The notes beneath the pieces were generated by a model. That model saw only the letters and a list, made by a program, of their open reading frames with translations, did not search any database and was not told the DNA's origin. Positions 6,260-12,730 of a stretch of DNA of 15,819 nt are shown in pieces. The position numbers and the translations under genes are program-made. The stretch covers positions 1-15,819 of the forward strand of contig CABQNX010000028.1 in assembly GCA_902465645.1 (NCBI GenBank), given 5' to 3'. The stretch's first letter is position 1. The number at the start of each line of letters is the position of its first letter. The stretch comes from an uncultured Peptoniphilus sp. (GTDB lineage: Bacteria; Bacillota; Clostridia; Tissierellales; Peptoniphilaceae).

Positions 6260-7600
6260 ATGGATAACAACTTAAAAACTCGTGATGGTTTTAAAAGCAA
6301 ATGGGGCTTTATACTAGCTTGTATTGGCTCCGCAGTTGGTATGGGTAATATTTGGAGATTCCCTATAATGGTTTCAACTTATGGTGGGATGACTTTTCTC
6401 ATTCCTTACTTTATCTTTGTAACCTTAATAGGATCTACAGGAGTAATTTCCGAAATGGCACTTGGCAGGTCAGCCGATTCTGGACCAGTTGGCGCCTTTG
6501 GAAAATGTACAGAACTAAGATGGAAAAATAGAAAACTCGGCGAAATTATTGGACTTATTCCAGTCCTTGGTTCCCTAGCCCTAGCAATAGGTTACACTTG
6601 TGTAATGGGATGGATTTTTAAATACACATTTCTATCACTATCAGGTGGACTTTATAATATGGGGCAAGATATGGATGTAATTGGTGGAACTTTTGGACAA
6701 ACAGCATCTGCCTTTGGTGCAAATATCTGGATAGTTATAGCTGTACTTGCAAGTTTTGCTATTATGGTCATGGGAGTATCTGGTGGAATTGAAAAAGCAA
6801 ATAAGATTATGATGCCTGTTCTCTTTATTTTATTTGTTGGACTTGGAATTTACATCTTTACTCTTCCTGGTGCAGCTAATGGATATAAATACATTTTTAC
6901 AGTAAATCCAGAAGGACTAAAGGATCCAAAAGTTTGGATATTTGCCTTTGGACAAGCTTTCTTCTCCTTATCAGTTGCAGGAAACGGAACAGTAATTTAT
7001 GGTTCCTATTTACCAAAAAACGAAAGTATTCCATCATCTGCAAGAAATGTAGCAGTTTTTGACACAATAGCAGCTCTACTTGCTGCCTTTGTAATTATCC
7101 CAGCAATGGCAACAGCAAATGCACCACTTGATACTGGCGGTCCTGGACTTATGTTCATCTTCCTAGTAAATGTATTTAACGGAATGGCTGTTGGAAGAAT
7201 CGTAGGAATTATTTTCTACGTCTGTGTACTTTTCGCAGGTGTATCTTCAATAATAAATCTTTACGAAACACCAGTAGCTTACTTGCAAGAAAAATTTAAT
7301 TTCTCAAGACCTATTGCAACTACAACTATTCATATAATTGGTTGTATAGTAGCAATATTTATCCAAGCAATAGTAAGTGGTTGGATGGATGTAGTTTCAA
7401 TTTACATTTGTCCACTAGGAGCAGCACTTGCTGGCATAATGTTCCTTTGGGTTGCAGGTAAAGATTATGTACTTGCAGCAGTAAATGAAGGTTCTCCAAA
7501 GGGCATTGGAGCTTGGTACTACCCACTTGCAAAGTATGTATATGTAACAGCTGCCATTGTTGCCCTAATAGCAGGTGCAAGACTAGGTGGCATTGGTTGA
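6260..7600 (+). CDS. sodium-dependent NSS-family amino acid transporter, probably for tryptophan (TnaT-like)
   Basis: Neurotransmitter:sodium symporter family member (LeuT fold) that uses the Na+ gradient to import an amino acid across the cytoplasmic membrane. The 446-residue protein is almost entirely hydrophobic segments, about eleven, the usual number for bacterial members. TM1 carries the family signature GSAVGMGNIWRFPIM (residues 23-37), whose unwound middle forms the Na+ and substrate sites; the TM6 region FAFGQAFFSLSVAGNG is also typical. It follows tnaA by 79 bases with AAGGAG at 6247-6252 and no promoter that I can see, and a terminator follows, so the two form an operon. The pairing with tryptophanase suggests tryptophan uptake, as in TnaT of Symbiobacterium; substrate specificity cannot be read from the sequence alone. 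Confidence 0.93.
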   Translation: MDNNLKTRDGFKSKWGFILACIGSAVGMGNIWRFPIMVSTYGGMTFLIPYFIFVTLIGSTGVISEMALGRSADSGPVGAFGKCTELRWKNRKLGEIIGLIPVLGSLALAIGYTCVMGWIFKYTFLSLSGGLYNMGQDMDVIGGTFGQTASAFGANIWIVIAVLASFAIMVMGVSGGIEKANKIMMPVLFILFVGLGIYIFTLPGAANGYKYIFTVNPEGLKDPKVWIFAFGQAFFSLSVAGNGTVIYGSYLPKNESIPSSARNVAVFDTIAALLAAFVIIPAMATANAPLDTGGPGLMFIFLVNVFNGMAVGRIVGIIFYVCVLFAGVSSIINLYETPVAYLQEKFNFSRPIATTTIHIIGCIVAIFIQAIVSGWMDVVSIYICPLGAALAGIMFLWVAGKDYVLAAVNEGSPKGIGAWYYPLAKYVYVTAAIVALIAGARLGGIG

Positions 7601-7615
7601 TAAAATTTTGTAAAC

Positions 7616-7656
7616 AAAAAAGTGTTGGCTTTTGTAATAGCCAGCACTTTTATTTT
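7616..7656. terminator. bidirectional terminator between the transporter gene and gloB
   Basis: An 11 bp stem (7620-7630 with 7639-7649, one G-U on the plus strand) with an eight-base loop is flanked by A residues on the left and U residues on the right, so it can end transcripts from both convergent genes. It lies 19 bases after the transporter stop and 13 bases beyond the gloB stop. Confidence 0.9.
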
Positions 7657-7668
7657 GCTTATCTTTTC

Positions 7669-8358
7669 TTAAAAATTATCTTTTTTATTTCTAAATTCTA
7701 TAAATTCATCCAAGTCCCTTGCCAAGAAGAAAGGATTTATTTTTTTCTCTTTCCCAATTGTCGTAGGAAGAGTAATCTTGTCATCTTCTCTAAGCTTCTT
7801 TACCCTTTCATATTCCCTGTCCAAGTCATCACTCGAGATTACAGACTTGGCAAATTCTAAATTGGCAAGAGAATACTCATGAGCAGGATAAACCACGGTG
7901 TCGTCAGCTAGGTTTTTTAACTTCTTAAGTCCTTCATAAGCTTTTTTATAGTCCTTAGTGAAGACCCTACCACAACCTGCTAGAAAGAGGGCATCGCCAC
8001 AGAACAGGTTACCATCAACTAAATAAGAAATTTGATCTTCAGTGTGACCACCTGTTGAAATAACTTTGAAGTCTTCACCAAGAATATCAAAGACGTCTCC
8101 ATCCTTTAAAGTCACGTCATTGTATTCACTAGTTTCAATAGGTCCATAAACCTTGGCTCCGTATTTAATCTTAAGCTCGTCAACACCACCAACATGATCC
8201 ATGTGCTTGTGAGTTAAAATAATATAGTCAAGATTTCTGCCCTTCAAATAATCTATAACAGGACCTGCATCGCCAGGATCCACAACAATAACCTTGCCAT
8301 CCTTCTCAATAGTCCAAATATAATTGTCGTTAAAAGCTTTAATAAAATTAATATTCAT
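7669..8358 (-). CDS. gloB: glyoxalase II-type metallo-beta-lactamase-fold hydrolase
   Basis: Thioester hydrolase of the glyoxalase II (hydroxyacylglutathione hydrolase) family, the second step of methylglyoxal detoxification. The 229-residue protein starts with the typical NINFIKAFNDNYIW, then has THKHMDHVGG (the H-x-H-x-D-H dinuclear metal site), GHTEDQISY, CGDALFLAGCGRVF with the bridging aspartate, PAHEYSLANLEFA with the last metal histidine, and ends NPFF...EFRNKKDNF, the C-terminal signature of true glyoxalase II. This distinguishes it from general MBL-fold proteins. An in-frame ATG at 8370 would add four residues but lies in the Shine-Dalgarno (ATGAGGTG); ATG 8358 is better. Anaerobic Firmicutes often lack glutathione, so the natural thiol partner is uncertain. 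It is monocistronic and divergent from the next gene. Confidence 0.92.
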   Translation of the reverse strand: MNINFIKAFNDNYIWTIEKDGKVIVVDPGDAGPVIDYLKGRNLDYIILTHKHMDHVGGVDELKIKYGAKVYGPIETSEYNDVTLKDGDVFDILGEDFKVISTGGHTEDQISYLVDGNLFCGDALFLAGCGRVFTKDYKKAYEGLKKLKNLADDTVVYPAHEYSLANLEFAKSVISSDDLDREYERVKKLREDDKITLPTTIGKEKKINPFFLARDLDEFIEFRNKKDNF

Positions 8359-8443
8359 AAAACACCTCATAGTATTCTTACTCTTATTGGTGGGATTTAA
8401 ACAAGTATAGGTTTAAAAAGAAATGTTTCGTGATTTAATAATG

Positions 8444-8452
8444 TGCTATAAT
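8444..8452 (+). promoter_or_regulatory. extended -10 promoter of the 8480 gene
   Basis: TGCTATAAT is a perfect extended -10 (hexamer 8447-8452). At 17 bases upstream TGTTTC (8424-8429) is a weak -35. Start of transcription near 8459 leaves a leader of about 20 bases with AGGAGG at 8469-8474. Confidence 0.55.
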
Positions 8453-8479
8453 AAAATTATAAAATGTTAGGAGGTCCAT

Positions 8480-9013
8480 ATGAAAAGATCTTTACTTATT
8501 CTTGCTTCAATATTTTTAATTGGCGGGATAATATATTTTTCGCAAAGTCAAAATTCCAAAGAAAATTCAACAAGTCCGAGAAAACTAAGTTCCGACACTA
8601 GAATATATAAAAGTGATGACAAGGGTACCTTAAAAAGATACAATGAGAAAAATTACCAAGATGGTTACTACTTATTGAAAAAAAGAATATTTTCTAAGAG
8701 TAAGTCTAATGAATTTGATTTGTGCCTAATTTTTGATATAGAAAACCAGAAAATAGTTTCTGTGAAAGATGTCTACTTAGAAACTGAAGGCAAGGGCTTC
8801 CAAGGAACTGTTTATGTAGAAATCGTCAGTGATGGAAAAAGTTTGGTCTACGATATTTTCGGAGACTTAAGTGAGGGACATTTGGAAAGACCAATCTTAG
8901 ATATAAAGGATATGGGAAGAAAGATTTATGCATCTTTTTCATCTTTAAGTAAATCTAAATTCCTTGATCATGTGGACGAGACTGGCGCTATATTTTTACC
9001 TTTGATGTTTTAA
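8480..9013 (+). CDS. small exported or membrane-anchored protein of unknown function
   Basis: I do not recognise this 177-residue protein. Residues 1-3 are MKR and residues 4-20 are a hydrophobic stretch (LLILASIFLIGGIIYF), so it is either a signal-anchor or a secreted protein; there is no lipobox cysteine. A polar Ser/Asn-rich linker (about 21-40) follows, then a compact alternating hydrophobic/polar domain (about 50-177) with the look of a beta-rich extracytoplasmic fold. The segment EGKGFQGTVYVEIVSDGK (about 102-119) faintly resembles FMN-binding-domain repeats, and ETGA near the end recalls a flavinylation motif, but neither match is good enough for a call. ATG 8480 is backed by AGGAGG at 8469-8474. 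It has its own extended -10 promoter and its own terminator, so it is a single-gene unit. Confidence 0.85.
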   Translation: MKRSLLILASIFLIGGIIYFSQSQNSKENSTSPRKLSSDTRIYKSDDKGTLKRYNEKNYQDGYYLLKKRIFSKSKSNEFDLCLIFDIENQKIVSVKDVYLETEGKGFQGTVYVEIVSDGKSLVYDIFGDLSEGHLERPILDIKDMGRKIYASFSSLSKSKFLDHVDETGAIFLPLMF

Positions 9014-9028
9014 AATTTATATGAAAGA

Positions 9029-9704
9029 TAAAGAAAGTAGTCTTGTGCTTTTAAGACTACTTCCTTTTTTATTTAATTTGTTTTAAGATATCCGACTCGC
9101 TCGACCTCAGTTTGAAGATGAAAAAAGACAGTCAACTTTGTGACTGCCTTTCGAGGTTTTTTCTATATTTACTTAATCCGACTCGCTTGAAAATTCTCCT
9201 TATTCAGTCGAATTGGCTGAGACTTGATCAAATTTCTAAAAGAAATTTTGATAAGTCTGCCCGCAGATTTTTGCTTGTCAAAAATCTGTGTTCATTTATT
9301 CTTGCTGGATAAGATTTTTCATCAACTCATGCGTCGCTCACGCTTGCATTCGCTGTGAAGACCGTAAAAAAGTAGCCTTATGGTTTCAAGACTACTTTTT
9401 GTTTTTTATTTAAGTTGTTTCAAGATATCCGACTCACTCAAAAATGTTCCCTATTCGGTCACATTTTTTTCGTTCGCTGGATAAGATTTTTCATCAGCTC
9501 ATGCATCGCTATCGCTCGACCTCGTAGTGAAAACCGTAAAAAAGTAGCCTTATGGTTTCAAGACTACTTTTTGTTTTTTATTTAAGTTGTTTCAAGATAT
9601 CCGACTCACTCAAAAATGTTCCCTATTCGGTCACATTTTTTTCGTTCGCTGGATAAGATTTTTCATCAGCTCATGCATCGCTATCGCTTGCATTCGCTGT
9701 GAAA
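9029..9704. repeat. gene-free tandem array of terminator-hairpin units
   Basis: Four units follow one another between the convergent 8480 gene and groEL: A about 9029-9117, B about 9118-9360, C 9361-9532 and D 9533-9704. Each begins with a terminator-like hairpin flanked by A and U runs, then the sequence around ATATCCGACTCGCTC, and ends near CGCT-GTGAARACC. C and D have a 172-base period and are identical over their first 156 bases. Their hairpin (9367-9375 with 9392-9400, then 172 bases later) is the unit A hairpin with a mispaired base. Unit B has a different hairpin (9124-9134 with 9141-9151) and extra internal hairpins at 9221-9257 and 9264-9288. A is shortened. No credible coding sequence is present. 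The groEL terminator stands as the head of a fifth unit. Confidence 0.85.
9035..9070 (+). terminator. intrinsic terminator of the 8480 gene
   Basis: A perfect 10 bp stem AAGTAGTCTT/AAGACTACTT (9035-9044 with 9053-9062) with an eight-base loop precedes a C-interrupted U run ending at 9070. It is also the first hairpin of the repeated array that follows. Confidence 0.9.
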
Positions 9705-9709
9705 ACCAG

Positions 9710-9735
9710 AAAAACCGAGACTCGTCTCGGTTTTT
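9710..9735 (-). terminator. groEL terminator
   Basis: A perfect 11 bp stem, AAAAACCGAGA (9710-9720) with TCTCGGTTTTT (9725-9735) around a CTCG loop, just past the groEL stop. A and U runs on both sides make it work in either direction. Confidence 0.93.
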
Positions 9736-9742
9736 CTTATCA

Positions 9743-11365
9743 TTACATCATACCCATGCCTGGATTCATTGGAGGCATTGCTGGTTCGTCTTCTTTTATG
9801 TTTCCTACTGCTGCTTCTGTTGTCAAGATCATTGATGCTACGCTTGATGCGTTTTGTAGAGCTGATCTTGTTACTTTTGTAGGGTCTACTATTCCAGCTT
9901 CTTTCATATCCACGTATTCTGACTTGTAAGCGTCAAAGCCTATTCCTCTTTCTTTTGTCTTTACGTGTTCTACGATTACTGAGCCTTCTAGTCCTGCGTT
10001 TTCTGCTATTTGTTTTAGTGGTTCTTCTAATGCTCTTAGGATAATGTTAGCGCCTGTTTTTTCGTCGCCTTCTAATTCATCAACTACTTTTGCAACTGCT
10101 TCTATTGAGTCGATTAATACAGTTCCACCACCTGCAACGATACCTTCTTCTACTGCTGCTCTTGTTGCTGCTAGGGCATCTTCAATTCTTAGTTTTCTTT
10201 CCTTAAGTTCAACTTCTGTTGCTGCCCCAACTTGGATAACTGCAACTCCTCCAGAAAGTTTTGCAAGTCTTTCTTGTAGTTTTTCTTTATCAAATTCTGA
10301 ATCTGTTTCTTCAATTTGGTTCTTAATGTGGCTAATTCTGTTTTCAAGTTCAGATTTTTCCCCAGATCCATTTACAATTACTGTAAGTTCTTTTTCAACT
10401 CTAACCTTTGAAGCTGATCCAAGCATTTCAACTGTTGCATCTTTAAGATCTTGACCTAAATCTGATGAAATAACTTGTCCACCAGTTAAGATTGCAATAT
10501 CTTGAAGCATATCTTTTCTTCTGTCGCCATAGCCTGGAGCCTTTACTCCAACTACGTTAAGTGTTCCCCTAAGTGAGTTAACAACTAGAGTTGCAAGTGC
10601 CTCACCATCAATGTCATCTGCAATAATAAGAAGTGGTTTTGATTCTTGAAGAACTTGTTCTAGTAGAGGAAGAATTTCTTGGATATTTGAAATCTTCTTA
10701 TCTGTAATTAAAATGTATGGGTCTTCTAATTCTGCAACCATCTTGTCAGAATCTGTCACCATGTAAGGAGATAGGTAACCTCTATCAAATTGCATACCTT
10801 CAACAACGTCTAGGCTTGTTCCCATTGATTTTGATTCTTCAACAGTGATTACTCCGTCGTTTCCAACTTTTTCCATTGCTTCAGAAATAAGCTTTCCAAC
10901 TTGTTCGTTAGCAGCTGAAATAGAAGCAACTTGTTCAATAGCTTCTTTAGATGAAACTTCTGTTGAGAAGTTTTTGATTTCTTCAATAGCCTTATCAACT
11001 GCCTTAGCGATTCCCTTTTGAAGAACCATTGGGTTTGCACCTGCTGCAAGGTTTCTCATACCTTCTCTAATGATTGCTTGTGCAAGAAGTGTAGCTGTTG
11101 TAGTACCGTCACCTGCAACGTCATTAGTCTTAGTAGCAACTTCCTTTAAAAGTTGTGCACCCATATTTTCAAATTTATCTTCACATTCAATTTCTCTTGC
11201 AATAGTAACACCGTCGTTAGTAATAAGAGGTGTGCCGTATTCCCTATCTAAGATGACATTTCTGCCCTTAGGTCCAAGAGTTACCTTTACTGTATCTGCA
11301 AGAGTATTAATTCCCTTTATTAAGCCTTTTCTAGCATCTTCTGAAAATTTAATTTCCTTTGCCAT
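9743..11365 (-). CDS. groEL: chaperonin GroEL (Hsp60)
   Basis: Double-ring ATP-driven folding chamber working with GroES in the cytoplasm. At 540 residues it is full length. The N-terminal equatorial segment has the nucleotide-binding GPKGRNVILD (31-40) and VAGDGTTT with Asp86, the ATPase metal aspartate region; the apical domain includes DRGYLSPYMVT, and GIVAGGGTV near the C-terminal third closes the ATP site. The tail is MPPMNPGMGMM, a short Met/Gly-rich end of the usual flexible kind. The start is backed by AAGGAGA. It follows groES by 25 bases with no promoter between, so both come from the CIRCE-regulated promoter at 11741-11769. Confidence 0.98.
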   Translation of the reverse strand: MAKEIKFSEDARKGLIKGINTLADTVKVTLGPKGRNVILDREYGTPLITNDGVTIAREIECEDKFENMGAQLLKEVATKTNDVAGDGTTTATLLAQAIIREGMRNLAAGANPMVLQKGIAKAVDKAIEEIKNFSTEVSSKEAIEQVASISAANEQVGKLISEAMEKVGNDGVITVEESKSMGTSLDVVEGMQFDRGYLSPYMVTDSDKMVAELEDPYILITDKKISNIQEILPLLEQVLQESKPLLIIADDIDGEALATLVVNSLRGTLNVVGVKAPGYGDRRKDMLQDIAILTGGQVISSDLGQDLKDATVEMLGSASKVRVEKELTVIVNGSGEKSELENRISHIKNQIEETDSEFDKEKLQERLAKLSGGVAVIQVGAATEVELKERKLRIEDALAATRAAVEEGIVAGGGTVLIDSIEAVAKVVDELEGDEKTGANIILRALEEPLKQIAENAGLEGSVIVEHVKTKERGIGFDAYKSEYVDMKEAGIVDPTKVTRSALQNASSVASMILTTEAAVGNIKEDEPAMPPMNPGMGMM

Positions 11366-11390
11366 TTTATCTCTCCTTATTCAATAAGTT

Positions 11391-11672
11391 TTATTCAATA
11401 ACTGCCAAGATGTCTTGGAACTTAATTATAGTGTACTTTTCGTCGTCAAGTTCAATGTCATTTCCTGCATATTTAGAGAAAATAACCTTGTCTCCAACCT
11501 TAACAAGTCCCTTCATTTCTTCGTCTGTATCTAATTTGTTGCCAGTTGCAACAACTTCTGCGATATTTGACTCTTCCTTAGCTGAAGAAGGAAGAACAAT
11601 ACCGGAAGCAGTAGTTTCTTCTTTTTCAATCTTTTTAATGATGATTTTATCATCAAGTGGTCTTAACTTCAT
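11391..11672 (-). CDS. groES: co-chaperonin GroES (Hsp10)
   Basis: Heptameric lid of the GroEL chamber. The 93-residue protein starts MKLRPLDDKIIIKKIE and has the mobile loop TTASGIVLPSSAKEE (about 20-34), whose Ile-Val-Leu tripeptide contacts GroEL, then the conserved GDKVIFSKYAGNDIE segment and a final FQDILAVIE. Length is typical. AGGAGG (plus-strand 11682-11687) stands nine bases before the ATG. First gene of the groES-groEL operon, under HrcA-type control through the CIRCE element. Confidence 0.97.
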   Translation of the reverse strand: MKLRPLDDKIIIKKIEKEETTASGIVLPSSAKEESNIAEVVATGNKLDTDEEMKGLVKVGDKVIFSKYAGNDIELDDEKYTIIKFQDILAVIE

Positions 11673-11706
11673 TTATATAAGCCTCCTAAAATCTGATTTT
11701 ATTTTT

Positions 11707-11733
11707 TTAGCACTCACATGCCTCATCTGCTAA
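11707..11733 (-). promoter_or_regulatory. CIRCE operator (HrcA binding site)
   Basis: The classical inverted repeat TTAGCACTC-N9-GAGTGCTAA is present with one perfect arm (plus-strand TTAGCACTC, 11707-11715) and one degenerate arm (ATCTGCTAA, 11725-11733; six of nine positions kept), with exactly nine bases between. It sits directly at the predicted transcription start, where bound HrcA would block the promoter and heat would release it. Confidence 0.85.
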
Positions 11734-11740
11734 TACATAT

Positions 11741-11769
11741 ATGATAACTCAAAGGAAAGATTTTTTCAA
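11741..11769 (-). promoter_or_regulatory. sigma-A promoter of groES-groEL
   Basis: On the minus strand TTGAAA (plus 11764-11769), a 17-base spacer and TATCAT (plus 11741-11746). The predicted start, about 11734, abuts the CIRCE element. Confidence 0.65.
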
Positions 11770-11792
11770 GTAGTTGGGGGAGAAAAATATTT

Positions 11793-11998
11793 TAAAAGCT
11801 ATGCTTTTATTTGTCTTGTTTAAAGAGAAATCTTTAAAATTCTTTTTAAAAGCTGAAGCTTTTATAATTGCTCTTGGAGCTGGTGCAAAACCCATTCGGC
11901 ACGCAGGGGGCATCGTGAAGTAGATGATTAAAGACTTCGTCTTTAAAATCTAAAAAAGATTTCATCTTTAAAATCTTTCTCTAAAACCTAAGGTTTTA
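11793..11998. repeat. family of small AT-flanked hairpins
   Basis: Six short palindromes of 15-20 bases stand close together: 11793-11809, 11819-11838, 11847-11864, 11928-11946, 11955-11969 and 11982-11998. Each has an A-rich left flank, a short inner stem, a tiny loop (TAT, GAAA, GA, TTC, TTC, TAA) and a U-rich right flank. The inner stem differs each time (GC, GA, GCT, GAC, GAT, ACC) yet always pairs. Two more lie at 12664-12681 and 12689-12706. Confidence 0.65.
11847..11879 (+). repeat. left terminal inverted repeat
   Basis: 33 bases beginning with the hairpin TAAAAGCTGAAGCTTTTA and ending GCTCTTGGAG; the reverse complement recurs at 12649-12681 with a single mismatch. Confidence 0.85.
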
Positions 11999-12007
11999 AT
12001 CCTTCTC

Positions 12008-12052
12008 TTGGAGGGGATTTAGGGCGTTTCGATTCGCCCTTATCCCCTCCAA
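12008..12052. repeat. left GC-rich long hairpin
   Basis: TTGGAGGGGAT-TTAGGGCG (12008-12026) pairs with 12035-12052 around an eight-base loop; only the A/T junction at 12019-12020/12041 is imperfect. This is among the most stable folds in the window and lies outside any gene. Confidence 0.85.
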
Positions 12053-12611
12053 ACCTCCCCTTATCACCCCCAACGACCTAGCAGGGGCTCGGCCCATTAC
12101 TACGCAAAAAGCCCTCCGACTAAAAATTTCAAACTACTCGCTTCGCTCGCTCGAACAGTGAAATTTTTTTGACGTCTCCGAACTTTTTGCTTACTGTCTT
12201 ATTAGCTTGTGGTTTATTGGCTGAGATTATTTCCTTATAACATTTCAACGAGCTGGGGCATTATTGCCAAGGTAACAATTGAAGACAAAGTTATAAAAAG
12301 ATTAAGCTTAATCCTTTACTGGTTAAGCTTATTTTATTACTTAAGAATTATTTGTGAAGTTATAACTTTTTATGACTTCTCAAATAACTACAACTTAATA
12401 ATTAGTTATAGGGTGACAACTTTTCATGACTTATTTACTAAAACTAACTTTAAGATTAAACCGTGAGCTAATGGTGTTGCATATAATGAGCAAAAAAATT
12501 GGTTATGCGTTAAAAATTTTCAACTGTTTGAATTCGCGAAGCGAATGAGTTTTGAAAATTTAGCATGACCGATTTTTTTGAACTCAACGTACGTGGGGTG
12601 AAGGGGGTGGT

Positions 12612-12654
12612 TTGGAGGGGCAAGGGGCCTCACGATGCCCCTAAGCCCCTCCAA
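12612..12654. repeat. right GC-rich long hairpin
   Basis: TTGGAGGGGC (12612-12621) pairs with GCCCCTCCAA (12645-12654), and inner GGGGC (12624-12628) with GCCCC (12637-12641), with small A/T internal loops. It is the counterpart of the hairpin at 12008-12052. Confidence 0.85.
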
Positions 12655-12681
12655 GAGCAATTATAAAAGCGTCAGCTTTTA
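12649..12681 (-). repeat. right terminal inverted repeat
   Basis: Reverse complement of the left repeat with one A/C difference in the loop of its small hairpin (loop GTCA on the plus strand). Its inner end CTCCAAGAG is shared with the outer strand of the GC-rich hairpin 12612-12654. Confidence 0.85.
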
Positions 12682-12730
12682 ATAAAACTTTTAAAGAGAA
12701 ATCTTTTTCTAAAATTTCTAAAATCTTTTT

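Larger units (their letters stand above)
11847..12681. mobile_element. 835 bp non-coding inverted-repeat element (MITE-like or structured island)
   Basis: Bounded by 33-base terminal inverted repeats, 11847-11879 and 12649-12681, that match at 32 of 33 positions. The arms are imperfect mirror images: each has a GC-rich hairpin (12008-12052; 12612-12654), then a G/C-tract run, then an AT-rich cruciform (12122-12168; 12514-12561). The left arm has about 128 extra bases (11880-12007) containing small hairpins. The middle, about 12185-12480, is AT-rich with its own hairpin (12348-12360 with 12375-12387) and a 14-base palindrome (12300-12313). No transposase, no convincing reading frame and no clear target-site duplication were found. 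It could be a non-autonomous mobile element, a decayed one, or a conserved structural island; I cannot tell which. Confidence 0.6.

Noticed and set aside
8480..9013. FMN-binding domain protein call for the exported protein
   Set aside because: Only one short GKGF-like segment and a weak TGA match; the order and spacing of a real FMN-binding domain are not met.
9112..9312. A 66-residue open frame inside the repeat array
   Set aside because: It translates the hairpins of unit B, has no ribosome binding site and no equivalent frame in the other units.
9029..9704. CRISPR array or integron attC array
   Set aside because: Units are 90-240 bases, the repeated part is far longer than a CRISPR repeat, the variable parts are palindromes rather than unique spacers, and there are no gene cassettes or integrase nearby.
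10044..10454. A 136-residue Ser-rich frame opposite groEL
   Set aside because: Antisense frame within a highly conserved gene; the Ser/Ala-rich composition is what the groEL complement yields.
12209..12466. An 85-residue open frame in the core of the palindromic element
   Set aside because: No ribosome binding site, unusual composition (Tyr/Leu/Ile-rich with no motif), and it runs over a palindrome and a hairpin; a chance frame in AT-rich DNA.
11847..12681. Replication origin (oriC)
   Set aside because: No cluster of DnaA boxes and none of the usual neighbours (dnaA, dnaN, rpmH).
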